From Candidatus Tokpelaia sp. JSC188 (GTDB lineage: Bacteria; Pseudomonadota; Alphaproteobacteria; Rhizobiales; Rhizobiaceae), in the NCBI GenBank assembly GCA_003331065.1, contig QENB01000010.1:19995-83994 (forward strand): a stretch of 64,000 bases of DNA, in the 5' to 3' direction. The position numbers and the translations under genes were made by a program. Below are positions 27,270 to 38,776 of this stretch, piece by piece (the stretch's first letter is position 1; each line of letters starts with the position of its first letter). Below the pieces are notes generated by a model. The model was not told where the DNA came from, searched no databases, and was given only the letters and a program-made list of their open reading frames with translations.

Positions 27270-29423
27270 ATGAAAAATATGATGAAAGAAAAAGTATCTA
27301 TCATTGTTCCTTTCTATAATACAGAAAAATATATCGGGATATGTTTGAAATCACTTGTAGAGCAAATCTACTCAAATATTGAAGTCCTTTGTGTCAATGA
27401 TGGATCAACAGATAATAGCAAAACAATTGTCAAAGAATTTCAAAAAAAAGATAAACGTATTCACTTATTGAATTTTGATAGGTCTGGAGCAGGAATATCT
27501 AGAAACCATGGCCTTAAACAGGCTACTGGTAAATATGTCATGTTTTGTGATAGTGATGATTTTTATAAGCCTGAAATGATATCAGGTATGGTCAATCTTA
27601 TATCAGCTGACGAAGAGGTCGACATAGCTGTATGCAATTGTACATTACAGGATACAAATGGTACACAACGTCGAGATCAGAATTATCTTCAAAATGACAA
27701 GAATGGTATTTTTGAACTTACTCAGCCTACTAAAAGAACTGTTAATATAGTTTTATGGAATAAAATTTTTAAGACGGACATTTTAACTAGATTCGGCATT
27801 AAATTTATTAACGCAAATTTTCATGAAGATGAGAACTTTGTTTTTAAATATATATCTATCTCTCGAAAATTAAATTCCACTGATAAGGCATTTTATACCT
27901 ATCTATACAGAGATGGTTCTCTTTCAGAAGAAACATCTAAGGCAAAAGTTCATGTCACTGAATATCTGAAATGCGTCGAGGATTTTTCCATTTTTTTGGA
28001 AAAAAATTCCCTATGGGATAGAAATAATCAATATTTTGCAGAAGCGATAATATACGGTTCTTATCTTGCTCACCACAAACACTTAAGCAAAAAAAGTAAA
28101 CAGATCTTAAGTGCAGGGATTCATTCTTTGTCTCAGAAAATTGACATTCGAAAAATTAATAATAAAAAAATTAGAGAGGATATCTTTAGAATTCAAAAAA
28201 GTTATATCGCGTATAGGCAATTTGCCTCTCTTGCTGGAATAAAGCAGACAAAAGAGAGAATCCCGATTGTTTTTGCCTGTGATGACAATTACGTAAAATA
28301 CCTCTCTGTCACACTGCAATCCATTATTGACAACGCATCACAAAACAAGAGTTATTGTATCATAGTTCTTGACTGTGGTATAAAACAGTGTTTCATCAGC
28401 ATTATTGAAAAACAAATCTCTAAATATAAGAACTTCTCCCTTCACTTTATATCAATAGAGACCTTCTTGCAAGAAAATAAACAATCTTTTAAAGAAAAAG
28501 ATTATTTTACGGCTTCCATTTATGGAAGATTACTTATCCCTGAGATATGCAGTACTTTTGATAAAGTAATATATATTGATACTGACATGATTTTTAGACG
28601 TGATATTTCTGAATTAATGCTTCTAGATCTTAAAGATGATTATATTGCAGCCGTCATTGACAGCAAAGTTGAGATTGAGCGTAGGGGTGATCCTTGGTGG
28701 AGCAATTATTTTAAAAAAAAGCTCTCCTTAGAAACTAGTAATTTTTATGTCAACTCAGGACTTCTCGTATTCAATCTTAAGAAATGGAGAAGCCTTTCGA
28801 TTCACGAGCAATGCATCGATTTATTGGCAGAATCAACAGGATTTATCCTTCCTGATCAAGATGTCATAAACATGATTTGTAAAAATAGAATCCATTACCT
28901 TGATCAGTCTTGGAATTGTATGCAACATACAATGGATATCTTAAATGATAAAACAACTATCAGAGCACTTAGCGAATCACTGTTCTTGGAAAATCTTATT
29001 ACTGAGTACAATATGGCATATGACAGTTCAAATAGTGTTCTGCATTATACATCCAATAAAAAACCATGGAATAATCCAGTTATGGCAAAAGCTGAAAAAT
29101 GGTGGATTTATTGTAAAAAAACAGAATTCTATGAGCAAATTCTGTTTCAAAATACTTCTAGACAAATTCAAAATCACTTGATTGATTTTAAGCTTAATAA
29201 CGGCCAGTTTGAAAGACAAGCAATGGAAATTGCTGATTACACAAAAGTGATGAAAAACTATTGTCTTCTTGGTCTTTCTGTTCTTAAAATAAAAACTACT
29301 GCAGAAAATAGAAAATATTATTTTTTGGGTATACGTTTTGCAAAAATTGTTAAAAATGTGCACAGGAAAAAGTATTATATTTTTGGGCTAAGACTCTTCA
29401 CTCTTAAAATTTGGAAAAGTTAA
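27270..29423 (+). CDS. Two-domain glycosyltransferase (GT2 + GT8)
   Basis: A 717-residue protein with two glycosyltransferase modules. The N-terminal GT2 domain (about 7-240) begins SIIVPFYNTEKYIGICLKSL and has NDGSTDNS and CDSDDF (the DxD-type metal site). The C-terminal GT8 domain (about 330-610) begins IPIVFACDDNYVKYLSVTL and has YIDTDMIF (D437-T-D439), NSGLLVFNLKKW and PDQDVIN. Both modules keep their metal-binding motifs. It probably builds a surface polysaccharide or LPS sugar chain; donor and acceptor are unknown. It is very AT- and Lys/Asn-rich, stands alone and splits the truB-rpsO pair, suggesting acquired DNA. No membrane helix is evident. Confidence 0.85.
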   Translation: MKNMMKEKVSIIVPFYNTEKYIGICLKSLVEQIYSNIEVLCVNDGSTDNSKTIVKEFQKKDKRIHLLNFDRSGAGISRNHGLKQATGKYVMFCDSDDFYKPEMISGMVNLISADEEVDIAVCNCTLQDTNGTQRRDQNYLQNDKNGIFELTQPTKRTVNIVLWNKIFKTDILTRFGIKFINANFHEDENFVFKYISISRKLNSTDKAFYTYLYRDGSLSEETSKAKVHVTEYLKCVEDFSIFLEKNSLWDRNNQYFAEAIIYGSYLAHHKHLSKKSKQILSAGIHSLSQKIDIRKINNKKIREDIFRIQKSYIAYRQFASLAGIKQTKERIPIVFACDDNYVKYLSVTLQSIIDNASQNKSYCIIVLDCGIKQCFISIIEKQISKYKNFSLHFISIETFLQENKQSFKEKDYFTASIYGRLLIPEICSTFDKVIYIDTDMIFRRDISELMLLDLKDDYIAAVIDSKVEIERRGDPWWSNYFKKKLSLETSNFYVNSGLLVFNLKKWRSLSIHEQCIDLLAESTGFILPDQDVINMICKNRIHYLDQSWNCMQHTMDILNDKTTIRALSESLFLENLITEYNMAYDSSNSVLHYTSNKKPWNNPVMAKAEKWWIYCKKTEFYEQILFQNTSRQIQNHLIDFKLNNGQFERQAMEIADYTKVMKNYCLLGLSVLKIKTTAENRKYYFLGIRFAKIVKNVHRKKYYIFGLRLFTLKIWKS

Positions 29424-30162
29424 ATTAATATACGAGTCTATGCTTGAGTAATTCTCGTTGAGATACTGCTAGAAATCTAACGTGTTGTTATTGATCCATT
29501 TTATAATTTACAACAGCATGTATGTCAGCAAAGACATAGCTATGCTAGATTTTAGATAACTGCGGAGAAGGTAGTTTGAATGTATTATTTAGTGAGTCCA
29601 ACATCTTAAAAATCTTAACATCTTCTGATGTTAGAAAGATGGATTTTAAGCTCTAGCTAACATACTAATGATCTCTATTATGCTGCAACTTTTTAAATTA
29701 TTTGAATTCCAGCTGCTCTTTATCGCCAAGATTTGGAATCACGATAAGAACTCTACCGGATTAGGGGCATTAGTTCAAAATTGCAATATAACCTTCTACT
29801 TCATTAATATTGGTCCTTCAATACATATAAGAAATATTGTAACATAGATAGAACCAAAATTCTTATAGATTACCTTATAATTAGAAATTTCTAAAAAATC
29901 AATACGTCATATCAGATTCAATTAAATAAAAGATGCTCTAAATAGGAATATAAGCCATACAGTTGATGATATTCGGGAGGCTCTTTGTTTTACCGCATTT
30001 TATTATGAAAGAAATGATTTTAAGCCTAGCTTTTGCTAGTTATTTGCTTTACACATGTGAGCCATGTTGGCAGACAAGGGGTTTTTTAGTGGTTTATTCC
30101 TCTGTTGGACTACGTCCAAGCTGGGGCGTTTTTGTTTTTCATCTTTTGAAAGGAAACAAACG
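29424..30162. other. Spacer upstream of rpsO, with rpsO leader
   Basis: About 740 bp with no gene. Just before rpsO, TTGGAC-TAC-GTCCAA (about 30104-30118) forms a 6-bp hairpin followed by GGGGCGTTTTTGTTTTT, resembling a leader/attenuator element, and GAAAGGAAACAAACG supplies the ribosome binding site. The rest (29424-30060) may be the other flank of the DNA that brought in the glycosyltransferase. Nothing in it was recognised. Confidence 0.45.
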
Positions 30163-30432
30163 ATGTCAATTACAGCAGAGCGCAAACAGGCTCTTATCAA
30201 AGAATATGCAACAAAGGTAAATGATACTGGTTCTTCGGAAGTGCAGGTTGCTGTTCTTTCAGAGCGTATAGTCAATCTAACAGATCACTTTAAGACCCAC
30301 AAAAAGGATAATCATTCTCGACGTGGACTTCTAAAGCTTGTCTCTCAAAGACGAAGCCTTCTTGACTATCTTAGAAGAGTTGATGTGAGACGTTATGAAG
30401 TGCTGATCAGCCGTTTAGGGCTGCGTCGTTAA
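30163..30432 (+). CDS. rpsO: 30S ribosomal protein S15
   Basis: An 89-residue ribosomal protein binding 16S rRNA in the central domain. It starts [16 protein letters not shown] and contains [19 protein letters not shown] and [20 protein letters not shown], the family signature, ending RLGLRR. The ATG at 30163 is chosen over an in-frame ATG 99 bp upstream because S15 is 89 residues and AAGGAAACAAACG precedes it. It is followed by pnp after 285 bp, as is usual. Confidence 0.96.
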   Translation: MSITAERKQALIKEYATKVNDTGSSEVQVAVLSERIVNLTDHFKTHKKDNHSRRGLLKLVSQRRSLLDYLRRVDVRRYEVLISRLGLRR

Positions 30433-30717
30433 GGAGGAACATTTCCCTTTAGATGCCTGTGTTCATGCAGTTTTCTCAGCAGCAAGCACAGGTTGATTAA
30501 ATTTCTGAAGTTTTGTTATCGAATTTTATCGTCGTTTTTGCTATTGCAAATAGGGTTTGAGGCGCTATGTAGAGCGGAATTGTAAATCGCTTTTAATAAA
30601 AATGGTCATCATAGAATCTTCATTGCTCTATAAAATTTAAGAAGCCATTCCTGTCTTGCCAAGGACTCGTTATATATAGAAATGAAGATATTTTCGCATT
30701 GTGAACAAGGACTTAGT

Positions 30718-32916
30718 ATGTTCAATATACATAAAATAGAAATTGATTGGGCAGGTCGCCCATTTATTCTGGAAACTGGTAAAATTGCCCGACAGGCTGA
30801 CGGTTCTGTTCTTGCAACTTATGGTGGTACTATTGTACTCGCAACTGTCGTATCGGCAAGAGAACCTAATTCTAGTCAAAGCTTCTTCCCACTTACTGTC
30901 AATTATCAAGAAAAGGTTTATGCTGCTGGTCGTATCCCCGGCGGCTTTTTCAAAAGGGAAGGGCGTCCGAGTGAAAACGAAACTTTGATTTCACGTCTGA
31001 TTGATAGGCCGATTCGTCCATTGTTTCCGGAAAATTATAAAAATGATACACAGATAATTGTTACGGTTATGCAACATGATCTTGAAAATAACCCTGATGT
31101 CTTATCGATGATTGCTGCTTCAGCAGCTCTAACCCTTTCTGGTATCCCTTTCTTGGGCCCAGTTGCTTGTGCACGCGTCGGTTACATTAATGGCGAATAT
31201 CTTCTAAACCCTAATATCGATGAAATGCCTGAATCCAGGCTTGACCTTGTTGTCGCTGGCACGTCGGATGCTGTATTGATGGTTGAATCCGAAGCACAGG
31301 AACTGACAGAAGAAGTCATGCTCGAAGCTGTTATGTTTGGTCAACTTGGTTTTCAGCCAATTATTGATGCAATCATTAAACTCGCAGAAGTTGCAGCTAA
31401 AGAACCAAGAAATCTTGAACTAAAGGATACTTCTGTTCTTGAAGAAAGAATGGTAGCTCTTTCAGAGAAAGACCTGCGCAAAGCTTATCAGATCATAGAC
31501 AAGCAGACACGTTGTTCTGCAGTTGATAAAGTATACGACGAAGTCAAGGAAAAATTCCTGCCTGAAAATGAACAAGAGCTAGAATTTACAGAAGAACAGG
31601 TTAACACAGTGTTCAAACAACTGCAAGCCAATATTGTACGTTGGAATATACTAGATAGCGGAGCTCGTATTGATGGCCGCGATCTCAAAACTATCCGATC
31701 AATTGAGGCACAAGTCGGATTTTTACCACGTACGCATGGCTCTTCTCTTTTTACTCGTGGTGAAACGCAAGCGATCGTCGTAGTAACACTTGGCACTGGT
31801 GAGGATGAGCAATATATGGATATGCTTACAGGGCTTTTAAAAGAAACTTTTATGCTTCATTATAACTTCCCCCCCTTCTCTGTTGGCGAGATAGGGCGTC
31901 TTGCCTCACCTAGCCGGCGAGAAATTGGTCATGGAAAGCTTGCATGGCGTGCAATACACCCGGTTTTGCCAACTAAGGCAAGATTTCCTTACACGATTCG
32001 TGCTGTATCGGAAATTACCGAATCCAACGGATCTTCGTCTATGGCTACCGTTTGTGGAACATCTTTAGCACTTATGGATGCTGGCGTGCCCATTGCACGA
32101 CCAGTTGCAGGTATCGCCATGGGACTTATCAAAGAAGGCAAGCATTTCGCTATTCTTTCCGATATTCTTGGTGATGAAGATCACCTCGGTGATATGGATT
32201 TCAAGGTTGCTGGAACAGAAAATGGTATAACCTCTTTACAGATGGATATCAAAATTGACGGTATTACTAAAGAAATTATGCAGATTGCCTTAGAACAGGC
32301 AAAAGATGGTCGGATCCATATTCTGAATGAAATGGCTAAAGCTATTTCCAGCTCCCGTTCAGATTTAGCTGAATATGCGCCACGCATTGAAACTATGGAA
32401 ATTCCAACTGAGAAGATCAGGGATGTTATCGGTTCGGGCGGCAAGGTTATTCGTGAAATTGTTGAGAAAACAGGTGCAAAGATCAATATAGAGGATGATG
32501 GAACGGTAAAAATTGCTTCATCAGATGCAAAAACTATTGAAGCAGCGAGATGCTGGATACACTCGATTATTGATGAGCCAGAAATTGGAAAGATCTATGA
32601 AGGAACTGTGGTCAAAATAGCTGATTTTGGGGCTTTCGTTAATTTCTTCGGCTCACGAGATGGCCTAGTTCACATTTCACAACTTTCTCCAGAGCGTGTT
32701 TCTAAAACCACGGATATCGTAAAAGAAGGTGATCGCGTATGGGTCAAGCTTTTGGGCTTTGATGAACGTGGTAAAGTCCGCCTATCGATGAAAGTCGTTG
32801 ATCAGAAGACCGGTAAGGAAATCGTAACAAAGGGGAAAAACGAGAAGATAGAAAACCCTTTGGATACTTCTAACAAACCTTCTAGGAGACCTCGCCGTAA
32901 CAATAAAGAAAACTAA
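30718..32916 (+). CDS. pnp: Polyribonucleotide nucleotidyltransferase (PNPase)
   Basis: A 3'-5' phosphorolytic exoribonuclease of the RNA degradation machinery. The 732-residue protein has two RNase PH domains (the first opening [19 protein letters not shown], the second [18 protein letters not shown]), then KH ([20 protein letters not shown]) and S1 ([20 protein letters not shown]). The ATG at 30718 is preceded by AAGGACTTAGT and matches the family start MFNIHK; an upstream ATG at 30682 is rejected. A 7-C run at 31869-31875 lies inside the coding region. A hairpin follows the stop. Confidence 0.97.
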   Translation: MFNIHKIEIDWAGRPFILETGKIARQADGSVLATYGGTIVLATVVSAREPNSSQSFFPLTVNYQEKVYAAGRIPGGFFKREGRPSENETLISRLIDRPIRPLFPENYKNDTQIIVTVMQHDLENNPDVLSMIAASAALTLSGIPFLGPVACARVGYINGEYLLNPNIDEMPESRLDLVVAGTSDAVLMVESEAQELTEEVMLEAVMFGQLGFQPIIDAIIKLAEVAAKEPRNLELKDTSVLEERMVALSEKDLRKAYQIIDKQTRCSAVDKVYDEVKEKFLPENEQELEFTEEQVNTVFKQLQANIVRWNILDSGARIDGRDLKTIRSIEAQVGFLPRTHGSSLFTRGETQAIVVVTLGTGEDEQYMDMLTGLLKETFMLHYNFPPFSVGEIGRLASPSRREIGHGKLAWRAIHPVLPTKARFPYTIRAVSEITESNGSSSMATVCGTSLALMDAGVPIARPVAGIAMGLIKEGKHFAILSDILGDEDHLGDMDFKVAGTENGITSLQMDIKIDGITKEIMQIALEQAKDGRIHILNEMAKAISSSRSDLAEYAPRIETMEIPTEKIRDVIGSGGKVIREIVEKTGAKINIEDDGTVKIASSDAKTIEAARCWIHSIIDEPEIGKIYEGTVVKIADFGAFVNFFGSRDGLVHISQLSPERVSKTTDIVKEGDRVWVKLLGFDERGKVRLSMKVVDQKTGKEIVTKGKNEKIENPLDTSNKPSRRPRRNNKEN

Positions 32917-32945
32917 TCCTTCCCCCATTCCCATTGGAAAATATT

Positions 32946-32959
32946 GCCTGCTTTCAGGC
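32946..32959 (+). terminator. Hairpin between convergent pnp and fabI
   Basis: GCCTG-CTTT-CAGGC, a 5-bp stem with a 4-base loop, 30 bp after the pnp stop and before fabI on the other strand. An alternative ATTGCC/GGCAAT pairing (32943-32965) also exists. A weak T tract follows, so it may act as a transcript-end hairpin for pnp. Confidence 0.45.
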
Positions 32960-33026
32960 GGCAATTTAATGGCTAGCGAAGGGCTATATTTTCCATCGAA
33001 AAATTGTCAAACTGTACAACCAAAAC

Positions 33027-33845
33027 TCATCCTCCATGGATCTCGTCGCTCTGCTTTAGTTCTTCTAATATCGGGGTTGATAGAATGTTATAACCGGAAT
33101 CAACATAGTGAATTTCACCTGTTACTCCAGATGACATATCAGATAGAAGATACAGTGCAGATTTGCCGATTTCATCAATGTCAACTGTGCGACGCAGCGG
33201 TGCATTACGACGTTGGTAAGAAAAAATAGCACGCGCTGAACCGATACCATTCCCTGCCAGAGTACGAACAGGACCTGCTGAAATAGCATTAACACGGATT
33301 CCTTGTGGTCCGCAGTCATAAGCAAGGTAACGTATCATAGCTTCAAGAGCAGCTTTTGCAATACCCATAACGTTATAATTTGGTACCACTCGTACTGATG
33401 CTCCATAGGTTAAGGTGAGGATAGAACCGCCTTTTGGCATCAATTCCTGTACCCGCTGTGCAACCTCCGTGAAGGAATAAGCAGAAATAATCATGGTGCG
33501 AGTGAAATTATTGCGTGTTGTTACATCAATATAACGACCTTTTAGCTCTGCCTTATCAGAAAAACCAATCGCGTGAACAACAAAATCAATCGCCCCCCAC
33601 TCTTGTTTTAGTTGATCAAAAACGGCATCTACCGTTTCAATATTTTCCACATCGCAAGGCAAAAGCATCTTCGCATTCAGTTTATCAGAAAGCGGTTTGA
33701 CTCTTTTTCCAAAAGCATCTCCCTGATAGGTAAGAGCAAGCTCTGCCCCTTCTGCTGCTAGTTGGCGGGCAATTCCCCAAGCAATTGAATGATCGTTAGC
33801 AATTCCCATGATGAGGCCGCGCTTACCTTTCATAAAACCTTTCAT
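33027..33845 (-). CDS. fabI: Enoyl-[acyl-carrier-protein] reductase (NADH)
   Basis: The last reductive step of the fatty-acid elongation cycle. The SDR-fold FabI has 272 residues from ATG at 33845. An N-terminal GKRGLIMGIANDHSIAWGIA binds NADH. The active-site pair of tyrosines is spaced ten apart (LTYGASVRVVPNYNVMGIAK), with the Lys following. AISAGPVRTLAGNGI and YVDSGYNIL are characteristic. A longer frame from 33878 adds non-conserved residues and is rejected. Third gene of fabA-fabB-fabI, 69 bp after fabB. Confidence 0.95.
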   Translation of the reverse strand: MKGFMKGKRGLIMGIANDHSIAWGIARQLAAEGAELALTYQGDAFGKRVKPLSDKLNAKMLLPCDVENIETVDAVFDQLKQEWGAIDFVVHAIGFSDKAELKGRYIDVTTRNNFTRTMIISAYSFTEVAQRVQELMPKGGSILTLTYGASVRVVPNYNVMGIAKAALEAMIRYLAYDCGPQGIRVNAISAGPVRTLAGNGIGSARAIFSYQRRNAPLRRTVDIDEIGKSALYLLSDMSSGVTGEIHYVDSGYNILSTPILEELKQSDEIHGG

Positions 33846-33914
33846 TTTTATCTCCGTCGGCCCCCAAAGCATATCCAAAGATACTACTTAGGCATGTTCG
33901 ATATGCGATTAAAT

Positions 33915-35132
33915 TTAATATTTCTGAAAAACCAGAGTTGCGTTCGTACCACCAAATCCAAACGTATTAGATAACGCCGTTTTTAATTCAATGTTATCAA
34001 TTCGTTTAGATACAATAGGCATATCTGCGAATAGAGGATCCAATTCTTCAATATGTGCACTCTTGCAGACAAAATTGTTATTCATCATCAAAAGCGTATA
34101 AATTGCCTCATGCACACCTGCTGCACCAAGAGAATGTCCTGTCAATGATTTAGTAGCTGAGATCAGAGGACATTTATCACCTGCTCCAAAAACACGCCGA
34201 ATAGCATCAAGCTCTGGCGGATCTCCTATAAGAGTGGATGTTGCATGCGGATTAATATAATCAATTCCTCTCTGAACACTAGAAATAGCCATGCGCATGC
34301 ATCGCTCAGCACCCTCACCGCTTGGTGCAACCATATCATATCCATCAGAAGTTGCACAATAACCTATAATTTCTGCATAAATCCTAGCACCTCGAGCTTT
34401 GGCAATCTCTAGTTCTTCAAGAACCAAAACACCACCTCCGCCAGCAATAACAAAACCATCTCGATTGGCATCATAGGCCCGTGAAGCCTGTTTTGGTGTA
34501 TTGTTATATTTAGAAGACATTGCACCCATCGCATCAAAAAGCGACGACAGTGTCCAGTCTAAATCCTCACAGCCACCCGCAAAAACTCTATCTTGCTTGC
34601 CATATTGAATCATTTCGTAAGCATTCCCAATACAGTGATTCGATGTTGCGCAAGCAGAAGAAATAGAGTAGTTGGCACCCTTAATTTTGAAAAAAGTCGC
34701 AAGTGTTGCTGATGCTGTTGAACTCATTGCCTTGGGTACAGCAAAGGGGCCAATGCGTTTCGGTCCCTTTTCTTTTGTAATAGCAGCAGCTTCAACAATA
34801 GTGCGTGTAGAAGGACCCCCAGATCCCATGATGATACCCGTACGTTCATTAGAAACCTCAGTGTCTTCAAGGGCGGCATCAGCAATAGCCTGATCCATGG
34901 CGATATGGTTCCAAGCCGTTGCGCGTCCATGAAAACGCATAGTACGACGGTCAATTAATGCTTCAATATCAACAGTTGGCATTCCATAAACTTGGCTGCG
35001 AAAACCCAACTCTGCATATTCTGGGGCATATGAAAGACCTGATTTTGCTTCCTTCAGAGAAGTAAGCACTTCTTGTAAGTTATTTCCGATGGAGGAGATA
35101 ATACCCATCCCGGTCACGACAACTCGACGCAT
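33915..35132 (-). CDS. fabB: 3-oxoacyl-[acyl-carrier-protein] synthase I
   Basis: The condensing enzyme required for elongating unsaturated acyl chains. The 405-residue thiolase-fold protein has the nucleophilic Cys in [14 protein letters not shown] (about 155-168), the catalytic His residues in [11 protein letters not shown] (about 294) and [11 protein letters not shown] (about 330). It starts [16 protein letters not shown] and ends with the glycine-rich [14 protein letters not shown]. It lies between fabA and fabI on the minus strand, the typical unsaturated-fatty-acid operon of rhizobia. Confidence 0.96.
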   Translation of the reverse strand: MRRVVVTGMGIISSIGNNLQEVLTSLKEAKSGLSYAPEYAELGFRSQVYGMPTVDIEALIDRRTMRFHGRATAWNHIAMDQAIADAALEDTEVSNERTGIIMGSGGPSTRTIVEAAAITKEKGPKRIGPFAVPKAMSSTASATLATFFKIKGANYSISSACATSNHCIGNAYEMIQYGKQDRVFAGGCEDLDWTLSSLFDAMGAMSSKYNNTPKQASRAYDANRDGFVIAGGGGVLVLEELEIAKARGARIYAEIIGYCATSDGYDMVAPSGEGAERCMRMAISSVQRGIDYINPHATSTLIGDPPELDAIRRVFGAGDKCPLISATKSLTGHSLGAAGVHEAIYTLLMMNNNFVCKSAHIEELDPLFADMPIVSKRIDNIELKTALSNTFGFGGTNATLVFQKY

Positions 35133-35227
35133 TAATTTCTCCTTAGTCGGCTATTATAGGCCTGACCTTCATCCCTCTGAGCTACCCCCCTAAAATCTTC
35201 AAACAATTTTCCGTAATCGCTCAATCA

Positions 35228-35734
35228 TTAATTTTGAAAAAGACAAACTCGTAAATCAGTAGCCGTATAGATAAATTGATTATCTGCTTTTACCCATCCG
35301 TCAGCGATTCCTAATACCAAACGTCTGCGCACGATGCGTTTAAAATCAATACCATATTCGACAAGTCTTGTTTTAGGCGTTACCATTCCACTAAATTTAA
35401 CCTCTCCGGTCGAAATTGCTCGTCCCTTACCGGATTCACGAAGCCATCCAAGAAAAAAACCAGTCATCTGCCACAAAGCATCAAGCCCTAAGCAACCTGG
35501 CATGACAGGATCTTTTATAAAATGACAAGAAAAAAACCATAAATCAGGTTTGATATCCAATTCAGCTCGAATTATCCCCTTGCCATATTCACCACCGGTT
35601 TCAGATATCTCAGTAATACGATCAAACATCAACATCGGAGGAGTTGGGAGCTGGGCATTACCAGGCCCGAACATTTCACCCCGAGCACAAGTAAGAAGCT
35701 CCTCATAGGTATAGCTTGACTTCTGTTCAGCCAT
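35228..35734 (-). CDS. fabA: 3-hydroxydecanoyl-[ACP] dehydratase/isomerase
   Basis: A bifunctional dehydratase and trans-2/cis-3 isomerase that introduces the double bond in anaerobic unsaturated fatty acid synthesis. The 168-residue hot-dog-fold protein carries the catalytic His and Asp in [20 protein letters not shown] (about 68-87). The ATG at 35734 follows GGAG with a 5-base spacer; a GTG two codons upstream is also possible. In relatives the iron regulator irr often sits just upstream; none is seen here. Confidence 0.95.
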   Translation of the reverse strand: MAEQKSSYTYEELLTCARGEMFGPGNAQLPTPPMLMFDRITEISETGGEYGKGIIRAELDIKPDLWFFSCHFIKDPVMPGCLGLDALWQMTGFFLGWLRESGKGRAISTGEVKFSGMVTPKTRLVEYGIDFKRIVRRRLVLGIADGWVKADNQFIYTATDLRVCLFQN

Positions 35735-36234
35735 TATCACTCCATTTATCCAGCTATTATCATAGTTGCTATTTATTTTAAGCTACATTGGCTAGCCTTC
35801 CATTATTTTAACACAACAGAACTGGCTGTAAAACTATTAATACTACAAGATACCATGTTCCAAATTATTGGCTTTTGCAAAATGCCTGAAAGTAGTAACA
35901 ATTGTCTATTATGATGGTATTCTTGTTAATTTTTTCTGAAAATATCAAAATAGGTCATATGCTTTGCTTGATATTTAAGACATAACTACTATATGCATAG
36001 CATCTGCTATCATTGTTCAATGTCTTCCTTATAGATGAGCATTTTACATTCAATATCTCCCCAATCATCGCTATTTTTCTTTGGTAGCCTGAAAAGTTAG
36101 GTTCGTTTATATTCTTAAGAATTCTGTAAGCAACCTATTATCAATCTTCTATTAACAACAGACTATCCACTTATAGCCACCTATACTTTAGCAATCAAAC
36201 GCAGCTTATTTTCATTGCGGAATCCCCCTGTTGA
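35735..36234. other. Intergenic upstream of fabA
   Basis: 500 bp, AT-rich, without any ORF or RNA. It may hold the promoter of the fabA-fabB-fabI operon, but I cannot fix a -35/-10 pair. No Irr-like text (His-rich regulator) is visible. Confidence 0.45.
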
Positions 36235-36804
36235 TCATTCAATTTTTTCACCTGGATAAACACCCCAGAGCTGGCTTTGCTTTAGCCATCCATGATTTTT
36301 CCCAATCTCCAGCTCACACCATTCACCGTTACATCGCTGAATGTTGCCAATAACATTTGGTTCTGCCCGGGCAGTTAATATTGAATTGATATCAGGGTAC
36401 TTGTGAATACCTTGAAGAGGCTCCTTATCTTTTTGCCAAGGGACTATAATCGCTGTGCGTTTACCTGAAAGCAACGCTTGATTAACCCAACCTTGCTCTC
36501 CATCGCTATCGCATATACGGCGCCAGTTATCATATTCCTGAATAATTTCCACTGGCAACCCTTGGCGTCGATAAGTCCACGCAACGGCATATTTATTTTG
36601 ATCAGGACCTACGCGGACATTGGTTTCATTTGATTTAAGACTTACAAAACGTGGCAAGGGAAGGCCACTGCTCAACCCAACAGAATTTAATTGGTTTTGT
36701 ATTTCCTGTCGAGCCTGAGATGTGCTATCAAATGAAACAAACACAAGTATATTAAATAAAAGGCAAACTGCTAATCTTGTAATAAATAAAATTCGCTTAG
36801 CCAT
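36235..36804 (-). CDS. SH3-domain protein, exported
   Basis: A 189-residue protein with an N-terminal signal sequence (about 1-31: basic MAKR, hydrophobic core, SQA cleavage-like site). Two bacterial SH3-like modules follow: the first near 55-115 (LKSNETNVRVGPDQNKYAV, then DGEQGWVNQALLSG), the second near 135-185 (LTARAEPNVIGNIQRCNGEW, GWLKQSQLWGV). Proteins of this type (DUF1058-like) are common in Rhizobiales and are presumed to bind cell wall in the periplasm. Function is unknown. It stands alone between the fab genes and hslU. Confidence 0.75.
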   Translation of the reverse strand: MAKRILFITRLAVCLLFNILVFVSFDSTSQARQEIQNQLNSVGLSSGLPLPRFVSLKSNETNVRVGPDQNKYAVAWTYRRQGLPVEIIQEYDNWRRICDSDGEQGWVNQALLSGKRTAIIVPWQKDKEPLQGIHKYPDINSILTARAEPNVIGNIQRCNGEWCELEIGKNHGWLKQSQLWGVYPGEKIE

Positions 36805-37433
36805 TCTTAAATTTCTCTTTTTGATTCACTATTCCCACCACACAGTAACAAATAAATGGGCCTAGTACCATAACTATAGCCCATAAAACTAACCCCATAA
36901 TGCGTATTTATAATTTGATTAAAGGGTTTTATGTGATTAAAAGGTATTAGCTGAATGTAAGCTAAAATCTAAAACTGATTACTAATCATCAGAAATGAAC
37001 TGATAATGTTAACATTTATGCGCCGCGTATATGGTATCTCAGTGATCAATCACATCATAGATTATAATCACCTAAATAAAGGAAGGTCTTGCATTTCTCT
37101 TGAAATGAAAGGACCTCGATTGCTCCGCTATAAATTACCTCCTGATACTTGCAATATCAGATCCAATTTTGGTTATCACGGTTGTAAGAATACAAATTAC
37201 CAGAGACGAATACCCTATCTTTTTATATAGATAGAGTATTAACTCGGATAGCAAGATTCAGGATATTTCCTAAACACGATGCCACTTAATCATAGCCATG
37301 CTGACTATTAACTTCCTACTATTTTATTATTGAGCAATAATACCTCAATATCTGTAACAATATTCATATTAGAAGTGCTATTCTTTCATATAAATACAAA
37401 ATAAATAAAACAACTTGTGATTTACCCCGATAT
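36805..37433. other. Intergenic between hslU and the SH3 gene
   Basis: 630 bp. The only frame (74 codons, plus strand, 37006-37230) has no recognisable motif and is Cys/Tyr/Asn-rich like chance AT-rich translation. I see no RNA gene or repeat. Confidence 0.45.
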
Positions 37434-38738
37434 TTAAAGAATATAGCGTGAAAGATCGGTGTCAGAAGCAAGATCACCTACTGATTTTCTAACATACTCA
37501 GCGTTAATCGTAACAGTGGCACCACCCTTTTCAGGCGCTGTATAAGAAATTTCATCAAGCACACGCTCCATCACTGTCTGAAGGCGTCGCGCACCGATAT
37601 TTTCAACGCTTGAATTAAGATCAACTGCAATATCAGCAAGAGCATCAATAGCATCATCGGTGAATTCGAGTTTAATCTCTTCTGTATTCATTAATGCAAC
37701 ATATTGCTTAATAAGACTTGCTTCTGGCTCTGTCAAAATACGACGGAAATCTTCCCGTGTAAGAGCATTAAGTTCAACCCGAATCGGCAAACGCCCTTGG
37801 AGTTCAGGTAAAAGATCAGACGGTTTAGAAATATGAAATGCACCGGATGCAATAAATAGAATATGATCTGTTTTTACCTGCCCATATTTTGTTGAAACAC
37901 TTGTTCCTTCCACAAGCGGGAGTAAATCACGTTGTACACCTTCACGCGGAGTCGTATGATTACTTGACTGTCGGACAGCGATTTTGTCAATTTCATCAAT
38001 AAAGACGATACCATCATTTTCTGTAGTTTTGAGTGCTTCCTGCACGATCTGCTCTTGATCAAGTAGTTTATCAGATTCATCATCGATCAACGGCTTGAAT
38101 GCATTGCACACGGATATCCTGCGCGTTCTGGTACGATTGCCAAGTTTACCAAAAATGTCAGAAAAATTCATAATACCCATCTGAGCACCAGGTATACCGG
38201 GTATATCAAAGGTCGGAGTTGTAGCACTGTTATCCGTCACTTCAATTTCAATCTCTTTGTTATCAAGTTTACCGTCACGCAAATCTTTTCGAAAAGCTTC
38301 ACGTGTTGTTGCACTCGCAGTTTTGCCAACCAATGCGTCCAAAACACGTTCCTCAGCGTTGATATTAGCGCGAACACGCACCTCCTCACGTAATTTTTCT
38401 TTAACCAAGTTGATAGCAACTTCTGTCAGATCACGAATGATCTGCTCTACATCACGACCAACAAAGCCGATTTCTGTAAACTTAGTTGCTTCTACTTTAA
38501 CAAAAGGTGCTCCAGAAAGTCTAGCAAGTCGACGAGAAATTTCAGTTTTTCCAACACCTGTTGGTCCAATCATTAGAATATTTTTCGGCATAACCTCTTC
38601 ACGCATTGGACTTTCAAGTTGTTGGCGACGCCAACGGTTACGCAGCGCAATAGCGACAGCCTTCTTAGCAGCATTTTGTCCGATAATGAAGCGGTCAAGC
38701 TCGGATACAATCTCGCGTGGTGAAAATGTGTTACTCAT
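37434..38738 (-). CDS. hslU: ATP-dependent protease ATPase subunit HslU
   Basis: The AAA+ unfoldase of the HslUV (ClpYQ) protease. The 434-residue protein has Walker [16 protein letters not shown] (about 54-68), an I domain (about 105-235), Walker [13 protein letters not shown] (about 240-251), sensor and arginine regions with [17 protein letters not shown], and the C-terminal tail RYIL that inserts into HslV. It starts 38 bp after hslV on the same strand, as expected for an operon. Confidence 0.97.
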   Translation of the reverse strand: MSNTFSPREIVSELDRFIIGQNAAKKAVAIALRNRWRRQQLESPMREEVMPKNILMIGPTGVGKTEISRRLARLSGAPFVKVEATKFTEIGFVGRDVEQIIRDLTEVAINLVKEKLREEVRVRANINAEERVLDALVGKTASATTREAFRKDLRDGKLDNKEIEIEVTDNSATTPTFDIPGIPGAQMGIMNFSDIFGKLGNRTRTRRISVCNAFKPLIDDESDKLLDQEQIVQEALKTTENDGIVFIDEIDKIAVRQSSNHTTPREGVQRDLLPLVEGTSVSTKYGQVKTDHILFIASGAFHISKPSDLLPELQGRLPIRVELNALTREDFRRILTEPEASLIKQYVALMNTEEIKLEFTDDAIDALADIAVDLNSSVENIGARRLQTVMERVLDEISYTAPEKGGATVTINAEYVRKSVGDLASDTDLSRYIL

Positions 38739-38776
38739 TTATTTAAAGACTTTCCAAAATAATAATGCAGGCTCAT

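Noticed and set aside
30064..30162. N-terminal extension of rpsO
   Set aside because: S15 is 89 residues and starts MSITAERKQ; the extension covers a leader hairpin and a T-rich tract.
37006..37230. 74-codon frame between hslU and the SH3 gene
   Set aside because: No family resemblance, no ribosome binding site, and composition typical of chance translation of AT-rich DNA.
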